Shown here: piece after piece, positions 32,835 to 42,726 of the stretch | Numbering within the stretch: position 1 is the first letter of the stretch | Layout of the letters: the number at the start of each line of letters is the position of its first letter | NCBI GenBank assembly: GCA_021799595.1 | Contig: JAJZAF010000002.1 | Coordinates: 30,354 to 94,353 of the forward strand | Direction of reading: 5' to 3' | Source of the DNA: a bacterium | GTDB lineage: Bacteria; Patescibacteriota; Saccharimonadia; Saccharimonadales; UBA4665 | DNA: 64,000 nt | Made by a program: the position numbers and the translations under genes | Notes under the pieces: generated by a model | What the model was told of the DNA's origin: nothing | Databases searched by the model: none | The model's input: the letters and a program-made list of their open reading frames with translations, nothing else

Positions 32835-32936
32835 TATGGTTTGAGTCCGAGATGACAGCCTGTATCGGCAGTCCAACTAAAGCTTGCCAATAACTTATTA
32901 AAACAGTCTATCAATTTTAGCTGAATAAGAGAAAGT

Positions 32937-33551
32937 CTACTTAAAGTTGCTGTTATAAAAATCTTCAGGAACATCAATGTTACCATAGCTTGTTGTTATT
33001 ATGTCTTGATGTGGCTGGAGGAGAATCTCTTTATCTGTGGCTTCGTTACTTTTGACTAGTCTTGAAATGACAAATGGTTCATGCTGCCAATCGGCAGCTT
33101 CAAATACATAAAACTTGTCTCCGGGTACCGTAATCGCAGGCGTGACGCTAGGGTTAAGGGGATAGATAGTTGTCGGGAAACCGTCATCATCCTCGGTTTC
33201 AGTATTTCCGAGCATCAAATAGCCAAAGCCCCTGTGAACTTCAAATATTTTGGGGCGTCCTCTAATCGGTAAGTAGGCAGCCTGATTATGATGACCAGGC
33301 ATAATGAGATAAATAAGACGGCTAGCTGCTACATGATTACTTCTATCAAAATAATCAATCCGGGCGAAGTAATAATCTATTCTCTCACCGGTTTGTTTCA
33401 GTATGACAGGTTTCCCATAATCATCCATTGGCATAAGGATGGGGGTAAGATCGCAGGGGTTATTAAGTCCAAGAAAAACGTCTATATCTAATCGAAGTGC
33501 AAAGTCTTCAGCACGTTTTTGAGCCATCGCAACGCTAGGGGTAGAAAGCAT
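32937..33551 (-). CDS. Cupin-like protein of unknown function
   Basis: 204 aa. The middle reads like a cupin barrel: LIYLIMPGHHNQAAYLPIRGRPKIFEVHRGFGYLMLGN (a GHH ... E ... G motif 1) and later TVPGDKFYVFEAADWQHEPFVIS (a G-D ... H motif 2). Members include sugar isomerases, epimerases and dioxygenases, and the substrate cannot be assigned. On the minus strand a TATAAT (33563-33558) ends 6 nt before the ATG, so the message is predicted to be leaderless. AT-rich flanks and no operon partner. Confidence 0.6.
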   Translation of the reverse strand: MLSTPSVAMAQKRAEDFALRLDIDVFLGLNNPCDLTPILMPMDDYGKPVILKQTGERIDYYFARIDYFDRSNHVAASRLIYLIMPGHHNQAAYLPIRGRPKIFEVHRGFGYLMLGNTETEDDDGFPTTIYPLNPSVTPAITVPGDKFYVFEAADWQHEPFVISRLVKSNEATDKEILLQPHQDIITTSYGNIDVPEDFYNSNFK

Positions 33552-33701
33552 ATTAAAATTATATAATTGAAATGTTAAATATACAACTATATGTTACTTA
33601 AAATGTTTGTATGAAATATGATGTGACAATCATTAAACCGCGGTAGCTTTTTGCTTAATTTATTTTCGTCATAATTAAAGTTGTTATGTATCTACCGAGC
33701 A

Positions 33702-34016
33702 TTAATTTGTTTTGGACTTAGCAAGAATCCACTGTACAGATGGACTTATTTTCTTGTCCTTGCGATGAATACAACCCATCCAGCAACAGGGTCGTCGCAT
33801 ACCTTCTTTGAGCTCAGAAACGACTCGTTTAACGTGCTCATCTCTTGTCTTCTGTTGTTTGACAGATATAGTCCAACAAATCCACTCATTGCGAGCCAAT
33901 GGCGTTAAACTCTTCCAGGCTTTTATTGTCGTTATGTCTGAAGTAAGGGCTTTTCTTAAGTCAACAGGTAGCTTATGTATTGTTCCGCCGGGTAGTTCAT
34001 TTTTTGGCATAAGCAT
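33702..34016 (-). CDS. YdeI/OmpD-associated-like small protein
   Basis: 104 aa. The block VDLRKALTSDITTIKAWKSLTPLARNEWICWTISVKQQKTRDEHVKRVVSELKEGMRRP matches the short conserved region of the YdeI/OmdA (bacteriocin-protection-like) family, whose biochemical role is poorly known. An alternative start is the ATG at 34010 (MPKNELPGG). Upstream on the minus strand lie TATAGT (34042-34037) and an inverted repeat TGTGC-N7-GCACA (34046-34062), a possible operator. Confidence 0.65.
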   Translation of the reverse strand: MLMPKNELPGGTIHKLPVDLRKALTSDITTIKAWKSLTPLARNEWICWTISVKQQKTRDEHVKRVVSELKEGMRRPCCWMGCIHRKDKKISPSVQWILAKSKTN

Positions 34017-34173
34017 ATTTTATTGATTTGATTTTAACTATACTATGTGCGTGACTTGCACATTATACCATGAGACATAAACTGCCATCATAGTAACTTC
34101 TGATACTTGTGCTTTCTTTTTGCATCAAGTGCCATAATAAATGCTTATCTTTAGTTATATGAATACTTATGCC
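34017..34173. other. Spacer with minus-strand promoter elements
   Basis: AT-rich. It holds the -10-like TATAGT and TATAAT elements and the TGTGC-N7-GCACA inverted repeat described for the YdeI-like gene. Nothing else seen. Confidence 0.5.
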
Positions 34174-34259
34174 TGGTGCAGGGAGAGGGATTCGAACCCC
34201 CGAAGGCGAATGCCAGTAGATTTACAGTCTACCGTGTTTGACCGCTTCACTATCCCTGC
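34174..34259 (-). tRNA. tRNA-Tyr (GTA)
   Basis: Class II tRNA with a long variable arm. The acceptor GCAGGGA (34259-34253) pairs with TCCCTGC (34184-34178), with discriminator A at 34177 and an encoded CCA (34176-34174). The anticodon loop reads CTGTAAA, anticodon GTA. The T arm contains GGTTCGAATCC. Confidence 0.96.
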
Positions 34260-34268
34260 AGGTTAAGA

Positions 34269-34345
34269 TGGAGCCACCTGTCGGATTCGAACCGACGACC
34301 CACAGTTTACAAAACTGTTGCTCTGACCAGCTGAGCTAAGGTGGC
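34269..34345 (-). tRNA. tRNA-Thr (TGT)
   Basis: Acceptor GCCACCT (34345-34339) pairs with AGGTGGC (34279-34273), discriminator T at 34272, encoded CCA at 34271-34269. The anticodon stem ACAGT/ACTGT holds loop TTTGTAA, anticodon TGT. Nine bases from the tRNA-Tyr gene, likely co-transcribed. Confidence 0.96.
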
Positions 34346-34957
34346 AAAATCTACGTAATTGTAGCAAGATCATAGATAATTTGCCAGCCAATCAACCACT
34401 GTTAAGAATGGCAAGTATCTTCATTGAGTTTTTTGGCGCATCACAATGATCGATCGTCTACAGCTTGATAAAGGGTATATTCAAAAGCAACAATCCATGA
34501 TGGATATAGTCCAAGCTCTCGATCGTTCTGTTGACAAAACGTCTATTGGCTGACAAATACGGAACGGAACGAAGGATAAGGAGTGATGCCGCATGCTCTA
34601 TCGGAGACCCATTTACGATCAATCCTGCTAAGAATAGGACAGGTGCTAAACTTCTAGGTCTAGGCATAAGACTTTGCTGGGGCAAAAAACAAACCGGTAA
34701 AAGTTCTATGCGATGAGGCAACACAGACCCAAAACTTATCAAGGTATTTATATTGTTTTAGGAAGACTGTTTGGGGTGGAAAAGACAGACTTAAGGTTTG
34801 GTTTACAGATTTTTAACAACTTAGACCTCTCGCATTTTTCTAAGGTTATCGTTACAATATCAGGGTCTCTTGGAACATATCGTAAAAAAAGTGTATATGG
34901 GTTTATGACGGTAAAGTACCACAATAAGGAATTTCGAGACGTGGTTGTTAATATGTC
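34346..34957. other. 610-bp stretch without a convincing gene
   Basis: Several short overlapping frames are open. On plus: 34446-34553 (35 codons, begins MIDRLQLDKGYIQKQQ), 34531-34716 from TTG, and 34713-34967, which shares ATGA with the previous one and runs into the tRNA-Thr. On minus: 34742-34458. None has a ribosome site or a recognisable motif. The chain of short overlapping frames could be a decayed gene. I see no known RNA family here (no RNase P, tmRNA or SRP signature). Confidence 0.35.
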
Positions 34958-35034
34958 GCCGCGATAGCTCAGTTGGTAGAGCGTTGGCATGGTAAGCCAA
35001 AGGTTCCCGGGTTCAAATCCCGGTCGCGGCTCCA
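34958..35034 (+). tRNA. tRNA-Thr (GGT)
   Basis: Acceptor GCCGCGA (34958-34964) pairs with TCGCGGC (35024-35030), discriminator T at 35031, encoded CCA to 35034. Anticodon stem TTGGC/GCCAA with loop ATGGTAA, anticodon GGT. It lies upstream of rpmG, a common tRNA neighbour. Confidence 0.96.
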
Positions 35035-35183
35035 CCTTATTTCTTTACTAAAACCCAGGTATGCTTACATCACATAAAGATTCATCAATGTATCGGACGA
35101 CCACGATCTGTTGTGGGTGGCCACTCTATCTGTTATTATGTGTATAAGAATACTAGTAACCATAAAGTTAGGATGTATGTGTT

Positions 35184-35384
35184 ATGGCTAAAAAAAGCGA
35201 CAAAAGGCATATTATTGGGCTGGTTAGTGAAAAGACTAAAGAAAGACTGTACTACACCACAAAGAATACCTTGAACACACCGGACAAACTTAGCCTTCGG
35301 AAGTATAGTCCAAAATTACGAAAGCACATTATATTTACAGAGACCAAAAAGAACCTAGGGCGAAATGAAGCACCAAAGCGTTAA
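35184..35384 (+). CDS. rpmG: 50S ribosomal protein L33, zinc-free
   Basis: 66 aa. The core [39 protein letters not shown] aligns with L33 (YTTTKN...NTPdrLelkKycPrlrkHt.hrEtK). The Cys pairs of zinc-type L33 are absent (SEKTKER; YSPKLR). It follows the tRNA-Thr(GGT) by 150 nt and ends overlapping the convergent GH15 gene by 4 bp. Confidence 0.9.
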   Translation: MAKKSDKRHIIGLVSEKTKERLYYTTKNTLNTPDKLSLRKYSPKLRKHIIFTETKKNLGRNEAPKR

Positions 35385-37312
35385 GTCTGACTGTTTAAAT
35401 ATAAGATAGTGTTTACCATTTCCGCATGACTCCACACCAGAGGGGTGACGCCTAATGGACTACTGTCTTCTGGGTCAAACTGTTCACTTAAAGCACCACT
35501 TGGTAGTTCATGGTTAATTGCCCATTCCAGTAATTTGATGGCCTTATCATGCTGTTGGCTGGCTTGGTAATACTGTGCTAGCCACAGGCTACTGACGATC
35601 CATGGATTGCCCTGGTAGAGGTGCCTGTTTAAAAAATAACCATCTTGCTCGTGACGTATAATGCCACCACCAGGTCCAGGGTTAGTTAGCCGTTCTTCGA
35701 TGACACGAGCAGTAGCAGCAATACGGTGATCGTCTAGTTGTAAACCTGAAAACATATACGGACCATATAAATTAGATATATCCATGCAGTTGTCATAAAT
35801 AAGATCACCTTTTTCGTTGAGTAAGTATCCTTTAACAAAAATGCCATCAGGACACAGAGCGTTGAGGTGATTGCGAATATCTGTCGCTACGTTTTTCCAA
35901 CGAAGGGAGTCGTCCGGCTGATTAACTACGTCAGCTAGTTTTGATGCAGTCATGAGTGCGGCAATGACAAGTGAAACGGTATACGTGGAAGTCAAGAACT
36001 TTTCTTCCCATAAGTCATAACTGGCATGTGGTAATCCAGTGGCTTGGTCTAAGAAACGACTCATGAAGTTAGCGCAAGGCACCACAAAACTATGATACAA
36101 ATTTTCGACGAACGCTTTATCCTCACTAGAGTCGTAGTAAATACCCAAGAGATAAATGACGCTGGCAGTCTCGTCTTCTTGAATGGCAAGTTCCTTATGG
36201 CGGTTATGAATGAGTGGATGCCAGGTGCTGCCGATAGCTCTGTCTGGTTGATATTTATGCATCAAATAACCGTCTTTATGCATTGTGTCACGTGCGAACT
36301 CTAGGAAAGTTTTCGCTTCTTTATAGTGGCCAAGCTGAATAAGTGGCCATAAGGCATACATGGCATCACGAGGCCAACAGTAACAGTAGTAGTCTCGACC
36401 ATAATTGAAGATACTAGAATCGCCACTGGCAAGTACTGAACCACGTTCATCACAGTGAGCTTTAATGATGAGCAGACTGTGTTGGACTGAACGTCGGTGA
36501 AAATCCGGAATCGGGTGGCCGCTACTCAACCACAGTTGCCAATATTGGCGAACGCTGTGCAACCGGTCCTCCATTTTTTTGTGCTTGTACTCATTATGGA
36601 TGACCTGAACATCGTTTTGGCTGCTAGCGGCAACAATCCAATAGTCAACAATGACAGATTGTTTGCCCCGGATGTGTTTTTGGAAACGGATGACGCTGTC
36701 AACGCCGCCATGCTCAACTGCATTGCCAGACAGCTCTCCGTCTTCGGCGTCCGAGAAGGTACCGGCTTTGCCTTCAATACCGTAATTACCAACAGCGTAT
36801 TGATCGAAACTGTCTTCGCTATCAGCGATCTTGCCAGCAATTAACAAACAATAGCGCCCTTTATAGTCAAGAATGTAATGCTCATCGGGTACGTAAAGGG
36901 CGGTATCGGCCCGGCCAGCTCGAGAGATCTGAAACACCTGGTGCATGAATAAACGAACGTCTCGTTCTTTGTCATGGTCATTCGTAACAGTGATGTGCCG
37001 TATCAGTGAGTTGTTAAGACTGTCAATAAAGTCGCTGAAGTGCAAACTGATACCAAGTTGTTCAGATGTCATAGTTATATCGCTAATTAAGGCATCGATT
37101 TCAAAATCGACATGGACGTTCCAGCTGCCATCGTCGGTCCAGGAAAAGGTATTGTCTGCCCAGACTCCTATTTTGTGTTGGATGCTGCGCGCATTTGTCA
37201 AGTTTTCTAGTCCAACATATGGATAGTAAAAGTCATGGACCAGGCCACTTTCGTCCAGTCCTACAAATAGTTGTCCATTGCTTAAAACGACCGGACGTCC
37301 CATTATTCCCAC
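35381..37312 (-). CDS. Glycoside hydrolase family 15 (glucoamylase-like)
   Basis: 643 aa: an N-terminal beta-sandwich (residues ~1-260, starting [20 protein letters not shown]) and an alpha/alpha-barrel. GH15 marks are [17 protein letters not shown] (~308-324), QEDETAS near 375 (region of the catalytic acid) and [31 protein letters not shown] near the C-terminus (catalytic base region). GH15 enzymes cut glucose from the ends of alpha-glucans or trehalose. There is no signal peptide, so a cytoplasmic role is expected. It is the third gene of the GT-GH57-GH15 run, 16 nt after GH57. Confidence 0.92.
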   Translation of the reverse strand: MGIMGRPVVLSNGQLFVGLDESGLVHDFYYPYVGLENLTNARSIQHKIGVWADNTFSWTDDGSWNVHVDFEIDALISDITMTSEQLGISLHFSDFIDSLNNSLIRHITVTNDHDKERDVRLFMHQVFQISRAGRADTALYVPDEHYILDYKGRYCLLIAGKIADSEDSFDQYAVGNYGIEGKAGTFSDAEDGELSGNAVEHGGVDSVIRFQKHIRGKQSVIVDYWIVAASSQNDVQVIHNEYKHKKMEDRLHSVRQYWQLWLSSGHPIPDFHRRSVQHSLLIIKAHCDERGSVLASGDSSIFNYGRDYYCYCWPRDAMYALWPLIQLGHYKEAKTFLEFARDTMHKDGYLMHKYQPDRAIGSTWHPLIHNRHKELAIQEDETASVIYLLGIYYDSSEDKAFVENLYHSFVVPCANFMSRFLDQATGLPHASYDLWEEKFLTSTYTVSLVIAALMTASKLADVVNQPDDSLRWKNVATDIRNHLNALCPDGIFVKGYLLNEKGDLIYDNCMDISNLYGPYMFSGLQLDDHRIAATARVIEERLTNPGPGGGIIRHEQDGYFLNRHLYQGNPWIVSSLWLAQYYQASQQHDKAIKLLEWAINHELPSGALSEQFDPEDSSPLGVTPLVWSHAEMVNTILYLNSQT

Positions 37313-37328
37313 CCTACAGTATTCATAT

Positions 37329-38537
37329 TTATACTAATATTCCTTTTTCAATCAGTCGGCATTGTAAGTCCCTATAGGCATTCATAAAGTTCATATAGCC
37401 TTCATATGGCGTTTTATAGGGGCTGAAGTATGCGTGGATGTCGCCATCATTGAACCACTTGGTGCACATATAGTAAAAATGGTCTGATGTTTGCAATCGT
37501 CGCCAGTCTTCAATCAGAGCCAAATCACCAGTCTCAAGAATTTTTGGTTGTAAACGATAGAGCGACTCAATAGCTGTGCTTTGCATGGGATTTCCCAGCC
37601 AAGCCGAGAGATCGCGCTCGGTGTCTGCCCATGTAATGGTCTGTGGAACATCAATGCTGCCGACGGGGTCAAAATTATCAATAACTTCACTTAATGTCAT
37701 AAAACTATGTCCTTCAGTTTTAAGCCACTCTCTTGGTAAGTGAGCTAAAAAGTTAAAAATACCTGATTCTTGCCACTGGTGTTCGCCGAAAGTCTCATAA
37801 TCCATGAATAAGTTAATATTGGTGCCATTTGGTTCGTTGCTAATCCAGTGGGCGAATTTATCTGCCGTTAGGGGGTATTCTGACCATTTGCTGTCACCAA
37901 AACGAAAAGCAATGTCATCACTCAGTCGGTAATTTTTCATAAGCAGACGCAAATTCTCTGAGTATGTCGGCCTGTAGACAAAATTTGGACTACGCCAACC
38001 AAGGACGGGGTCCCAGCCTTCTGCTAAAATACCCTTGTAGCCGAGTTGATCAGCCCAGTAAGCGAGATCATTGTTGTAAGCCAATTCTGTATTTCGGAAG
38101 ACCCGCGGTGTTTGCCCAAAAAGAGCTTCAATTTTCCGTCGGTGCATGTCTACTTGCATCTCAAATTCTGAACGGGAGTAAAAGAAGGCTAGGCTATGGT
38201 GGTATGTTTCGCCCGCAATCTCCACCCGACCGGTTCGTACTAACTTCTGAAATGATTCAAGCGCTTCCGGAGCCCAACGTTCCAGTTGTTCGAGTACAGT
38301 CCCCGTAATGGATAAACTTAGTTTGAATTCTGGGTTATGCTCTAAGAGCTCCTGCAGATGGGCATTGGTAGGGATATAACATTTTTGGGCAACTTTTTTT
38401 AAAATACGTTCATTGCTCGTTTCGTCTTCATAGGCTGCATCAAAGTAATCGTGACGATGGCCGCTATCAAAGATGGTATAGTGACGGATACGATATGGTT
38501 GATGGACGTGCAGGTAGAGGACAATAGCTCGTTTCAT
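37329..38537 (-). CDS. Glycoside hydrolase family 57 (alpha-amylase/glucanotransferase-like)
   Basis: 402 aa. GH57 marks: the N-terminal YLHVHQPYR, GRVEIAGETYHHSLAFF, VFRNTELAYNN (nucleophile Glu near residue 148) and NLFMDYETFGEHQW (acid/base Asp near 243). Family members are alpha-amylases, 4-alpha-glucanotransferases or branching enzymes; this short form resembles alpha-amylase-type GH57. Cytoplasmic. Its start overlaps the stop of the glycosyltransferase gene by ATGA (38534-38537), so the two are coupled. Confidence 0.92.
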   Translation of the reverse strand: MKRAIVLYLHVHQPYRIRHYTIFDSGHRHDYFDAAYEDETSNERILKKVAQKCYIPTNAHLQELLEHNPEFKLSLSITGTVLEQLERWAPEALESFQKLVRTGRVEIAGETYHHSLAFFYSRSEFEMQVDMHRRKIEALFGQTPRVFRNTELAYNNDLAYWADQLGYKGILAEGWDPVLGWRSPNFVYRPTYSENLRLLMKNYRLSDDIAFRFGDSKWSEYPLTADKFAHWISNEPNGTNINLFMDYETFGEHQWQESGIFNFLAHLPREWLKTEGHSFMTLSEVIDNFDPVGSIDVPQTITWADTERDLSAWLGNPMQSTAIESLYRLQPKILETGDLALIEDWRRLQTSDHFYYMCTKWFNDGDIHAYFSPYKTPYEGYMNFMNAYRDLQCRLIEKGILV

Positions 38538-39745
38538 GCACTTTCCTTCACTACTTTTAGATGTTGTTCATATACCTCTTTCATTTTTTGACTAGCTCGA
38601 TCCCACGTCAGCTGGGTATACTCATGGTATGCATTGGACCATAGTTCATCACGTAGGGCATCGGATAGGGTGACAGATGCAATCTGGTTAGCCATTTCTT
38701 GAATATCCCAGAAGTCAACTCTGAGACAATTATGTAGTATTTCGCTTACTCCTGATTGACTGCTGACTAAGGCTGGAGTGCCGTAGCCTATGGCCTCCAG
38801 TGGAGTTAATCCGAACGGCTCCGAGACAGAAGGCATTACGAAAAGATCACCTATAGCGAAGGCATCACGCCAGTTCTTGCCACGCTGAAAGTCGGTGAAC
38901 AGTACGTATTCGCCGATACCGAGTTCAGCTGCTTGGGCTATAAGCTCAAAATATTGCTCTCCACTACCCACAATTAAAAACAACGTTTTTGGACTAGATT
39001 TAATTACAAGTTGTGCAGCTTTCAGTAAGTTTGGCAGTCCCTTCTGGACTGTTAATCGACCAATATTGACAACTATACGGTAGCCAAGAGATTTCATGAG
39101 GCTTAAGTATCTGTAAACGTTTTGGCTGTCGAGCGGTTCCATGCTTGTAGGATCGATACTATTATGGACAACTTCGATCTTATCTGCCGGAATATGGTAA
39201 TCACGGATAATTGCCCTTTTGGTGTGGAGACTGACAGCAATAATGCGGTCAGCGAGAGTAAGCCCTAGGGCTTCAATTTCTTGTACCAGCGGGTTACCGT
39301 TTTGGCTGCCCGCACGGTCTGATTCTACAGAGTGGACATGTGCAATCAAAGGACACCTCTTCAGCTCTTTGAGGCGGAGTGCGGCTCGAAAAGTCAGCCA
39401 GTCGTGAGCATGGATGATGTCGAACTCTCTTTCACTGGCCAGCTCGGCCACGGCTAATTCATAGCGACTTTGCTGATCATGAAGACTAAACCACTGCTCA
39501 CTGCCGTCCTCTAACGTATACTTGAAGCTATCATAAGCCTGCCCGCAGTGTGTGATAGATGTAACACCGTTCGGGGCAGCTGCTGAAACGTTCATGAAAT
39601 CGATACCGTGGTCTGCTGAGTAAGGCAGGATAAAATCAATATCAATATCGCGTTTGGCAAGTGCTTTGCAAAGATGATAGCAAGCTATTCCCAAGCCGCC
39701 ACTATTATAAGGGGGAAGTTCCCACCCGAGCATTAGTACTTTCAT
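38534..39745 (-). CDS. Glycogen-synthase-like glycosyltransferase (GT4/GT5 fold)
   Basis: 403 aa, GT-B fold. It begins MKVLMLGWELPPYNSGGLGIACYHL (the K-x-G-G-L type nucleotide-sugar loop reads NSGGLG). It also has FDIIHAHDWLTF, VNIGRLTVQKGLPNLLKAA and the E-x7-E donor motif in SVSEPFGLTPLEAIGYGTPALVS. It probably adds glucose to an alpha-glucan from ADP- or UDP-glucose; mannosyl or other donors cannot be excluded. It heads the three-gene alpha-glucan operon. Promoter: extended -10 TGcTACAAT on the minus strand (39837-39829), giving a ~76 nt leader with two small hairpins. Confidence 0.9.
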   Translation of the reverse strand: MKVLMLGWELPPYNSGGLGIACYHLCKALAKRDIDIDFILPYSADHGIDFMNVSAAAPNGVTSITHCGQAYDSFKYTLEDGSEQWFSLHDQQSRYELAVAELASEREFDIIHAHDWLTFRAALRLKELKRCPLIAHVHSVESDRAGSQNGNPLVQEIEALGLTLADRIIAVSLHTKRAIIRDYHIPADKIEVVHNSIDPTSMEPLDSQNVYRYLSLMKSLGYRIVVNIGRLTVQKGLPNLLKAAQLVIKSSPKTLFLIVGSGEQYFELIAQAAELGIGEYVLFTDFQRGKNWRDAFAIGDLFVMPSVSEPFGLTPLEAIGYGTPALVSSQSGVSEILHNCLRVDFWDIQEMANQIASVTLSDALRDELWSNAYHEYTQLTWDRASQKMKEVYEQHLKVVKESA

Positions 39746-39938
39746 GAGCCTTTTTACCTATTGTTTCTTTTGGTGTTTGGCACCTGTATTTCAAAGCTTG
39801 CTTTACCACAAGCACTATTACATCTATGATTGTAGCATAGAAAAGAGATGATGCAACATATAAAATTATTGTTAAATCTCGTACTTTCCATTTTGCCTAT
39901 AATCAGATACGATGATGGTACATATTTGAGGATGCAGG

Positions 39939-42548
39939 ATGACGACCGCACAATACCTCCACTCTCTCTATAGTGCTCCATGGAATGACCCGAGGTCTCT
40001 GGCTGTTCCGGCGTCCTCTGCCGGTCAGCAAGGCAGCTCTGTTCAATTAGATCACTTGATTCTGGTAGCTCTCTTTGTTTTTGTATTTATTGGCATTGTC
40101 CTCATTATTTCCCTCTTTTGGCGCTATTGGCGTCTAAGGCGGCAGGATGCTGTTTGTCTCGAGATGATACCTCCAGCATTCTTTGATCAGAACCCTGAAG
40201 CTACTGAAAAGTTTTTCGTTGTATTGCACGGTTTAACTATGCCAAGCAGCTGGCGTGAGAGATTTTTTAAAAGTCGCATTAACCTTACTCTTGAAGTTGT
40301 ATCAATGCCACGAAACGGAATACGTTTTATCGTCTATCTGCCACGAGAGTATTTAGAGCCGTTTCGTCAAGCCGTGCAGACCTATATGCCAGATGTTGAG
40401 CTAAGAATCATAAAAGACTATTTATCGACAGAGCTACCCAATACCGCTCGTTTTTTCTTTTTCCTTCTACGCCGGCATTTTGCTTATCCACTGAATACTC
40501 ATACAGTCCTCAAAAAACACGATCCGATTAGTTACGTTATGAGTGTCATGAGTAAACTTGAAAAAGGTGAGCTTATCGGTATGCAGTTCGTTATTACTGC
40601 TACCCGACCACGTGCAGCCGTTCGTCTAAAGGATAAGATAATCAGCGGAAAAGCGGACACTATCAGTACGCCGCGTGCTCGTGGTTTCTTTTTCCGTGCT
40701 TGTCTGGCTACTATCCATTTCACGATTGCTATGCTTGAGCTCATGTTGCAGCTTATTAGTGAGATTGCTACCGGTAGGCAGTCTCATGCAAGCGTGCAGC
40801 GAAAAAAGTCTATTACCAGTCCTGCGACGCAGGCGCTACTAGCAAGTGTAAATGCAAAGCTTTCAAGACCGCTTTTCCGAGCTGATGTACGAGCTATTAT
40901 TGCTGTCAAAGAAAAAAGCCTGCTAACGCAACGGCAACGAGGACTCATGGCAGCACTGGCTACCTACCAAGTGACAGACTATCAGGGTTTGGAGCTTACT
41001 TCTATCCGCGGACAGCACTACAAGCGCTGGCTCTATCGTTTTCGGTTGCCATCGATCAAACGAACCTTTCTTTCCAGTGGCGAGTTAGCTGCGCTCTATC
41101 ATTTTCCTGACAGTCGAAGTGTTAAAAATAGCGATATTCATAAGTCACTCAGTAAAACACTGCCAGTGCCACTGAATATGCGCCGGCGTACCCATAATGA
41201 TGTCGTCTTAGGTGAAAATAGGTATCAAGGCCGTGTTACGCCAATCGGGCTAACGAACGATGAACGACAGCGCCATGTTTTTATTGTTGGCGGTACCGGT
41301 AACGGTAAGACGACGATGATAGAATATGGCATTATACAAGATATTCGAGCAGGTAAGGGGGCTGCCCTGATTGATCCGCATGGTGATTCTGCTCAGAAAT
41401 TGTTGGCATATATTCCACCCAAACGAATAAAGGACGTTGTATACCTTAATCCAAGGGACTTAGATCGTCCCATTGGCTTGAACTTATTAGAGCTTTCACC
41501 GGATCTTGTTGGCAGCGAACTGGCTCATGAAAAAGAATTGATCACAGAGGCTGTAATCAGTGTTTTTCGAAAAATATTTGAAGATAGCGTGGAGAGCTCA
41601 GCCTTTCGTATTGAGCGCATTTTGCGTAATGCCATTTATACGGCCTTGACTTTGGAGGACCCGACTGTCTTTACGGTCTTGCGTCTCCTGACTGACAGCA
41701 CCTATCGTCGGCGGGTGGTGCGAGGACTAGATGACGAACGATTAAAGCGGTTCTGGCAGGAGGAGCTCGGTCGGGCCGGTGAATACCAGCGAGTAAAAAT
41801 GAGTGCCGGCCCCATAACTCGGATTGAACGGTTCGAGCATTCAGAGTCAGCTCGAAGGATGCTCAACCAAGTACACTCAACTTTAAACTTTGATGAGATT
41901 TTAAATAGTGGAAAGATTTTGATCTGTAACTTTTCCAAAGGACAGTTGGGTGAGGACACGGCTGCTCTTTTTGGGATGACAGTGCTTGCTAAAATTCAGC
42001 TTGCTGCTTGGCGTCGAGATAGTATGCCTGAAACTCAGCGCCGGCCGTTCTATCTATATGTTGATGAGTTTCAAAACTTTGCAAACCAACATGTCATAGA
42101 GCTTTTGAGTCAGGCCCGTAAGTACAAAGTTTTTCTTGCGCTGGCTCAGCAATCGGTCTTTCAGTTAAAAGATCATTCGCTAATTAACACCATGCTCGAT
42201 AATATCGGTACTCTCATCGTTTTTCGTTCAAAAAGCATAGACACTGAGCAACTTCTCTTGCCACAATTCCGACCGTATCTCGATTCCGGAGACATTGGTA
42301 ACTTGCCGAGTTATGACTTTTATGCCAAAATAACAGCGACAGTTCCCCAGGAACCGATGTCCGGTCGAACTATTCGCTTGAAACGGCATGGTAATGTCAA
42401 CCGGGCCCAAGAAGTTATTCAAGTGTCTCGAGAGCACTATGGACGGGCCTACGTTGAGACTTCTGTGCCAACAGTTCCGGTTCAGTCAGTTTGGAGAGAA
42501 GTGCCGGAGACCAGAGTGCCCAGAAAAAAAATTCATTTAGGACACTAA
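39939..42548 (+). CDS. TraD/VirB4-like conjugative-type ATPase with N-terminal membrane segment
   Basis: 869 aa. A membrane helix at ~39-61 (LILVALFVFVFIGIVLIISLFW) is followed by a ~350-residue region without clear motifs, then a RecA-like motor: Walker A VGGTGNGKTT (~448-457), IDPHGD, Walker B FYLYVDEFQNF (~703-713), and a QARKYKVFLALAQQSVFQL sensor block. Such ATPases (type IV secretion coupling proteins, HerA/TraC relatives) pump DNA or protein across the envelope. No other secretion or relaxase genes are in the window. Many CPR genomes are described as carrying T4SS- or pilus-type ATPases of uncertain role. A ribosome site (GAGG) precedes the ATG, and TATAAT lies at 39898-39903. Confidence 0.85.
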   Translation: MTTAQYLHSLYSAPWNDPRSLAVPASSAGQQGSSVQLDHLILVALFVFVFIGIVLIISLFWRYWRLRRQDAVCLEMIPPAFFDQNPEATEKFFVVLHGLTMPSSWRERFFKSRINLTLEVVSMPRNGIRFIVYLPREYLEPFRQAVQTYMPDVELRIIKDYLSTELPNTARFFFFLLRRHFAYPLNTHTVLKKHDPISYVMSVMSKLEKGELIGMQFVITATRPRAAVRLKDKIISGKADTISTPRARGFFFRACLATIHFTIAMLELMLQLISEIATGRQSHASVQRKKSITSPATQALLASVNAKLSRPLFRADVRAIIAVKEKSLLTQRQRGLMAALATYQVTDYQGLELTSIRGQHYKRWLYRFRLPSIKRTFLSSGELAALYHFPDSRSVKNSDIHKSLSKTLPVPLNMRRRTHNDVVLGENRYQGRVTPIGLTNDERQRHVFIVGGTGNGKTTMIEYGIIQDIRAGKGAALIDPHGDSAQKLLAYIPPKRIKDVVYLNPRDLDRPIGLNLLELSPDLVGSELAHEKELITEAVISVFRKIFEDSVESSAFRIERILRNAIYTALTLEDPTVFTVLRLLTDSTYRRRVVRGLDDERLKRFWQEELGRAGEYQRVKMSAGPITRIERFEHSESARRMLNQVHSTLNFDEILNSGKILICNFSKGQLGEDTAALFGMTVLAKIQLAAWRRDSMPETQRRPFYLYVDEFQNFANQHVIELLSQARKYKVFLALAQQSVFQLKDHSLINTMLDNIGTLIVFRSKSIDTEQLLLPQFRPYLDSGDIGNLPSYDFYAKITATVPQEPMSGRTIRLKRHGNVNRAQEVIQVSREHYGRAYVETSVPTVPVQSVWREVPETRVPRKKIHLGH

Positions 42549-42726
42549 GAAAACCCTCTCGGCAGGACTTGCTTATTACAGTCATGAACCAGCAAATTGA
42601 AATTAACATCGAAGCTCTAAACTTATTTAGAACTAAATTACGTTTAGTCCACGTGGCTTATATTTGCTAGCTATCACTGTTTTTTGTAATTGAAATTAAT
42701 AATAAATTAAGTTGACATCTTCTTGG
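42549..42726. other. Spacer between the ATPase gene and tRNA-Trp
   Basis: About 175 bp, AT-rich. No gene or clear structure seen, apart from being downstream of both convergent genes. Confidence 0.4.

Noticed and set aside
34458..34742. 94-codon minus-strand ORF between tRNA genes
   Set aside because: No ribosome site, no motif, and it overlaps plus-strand frames of equal quality.
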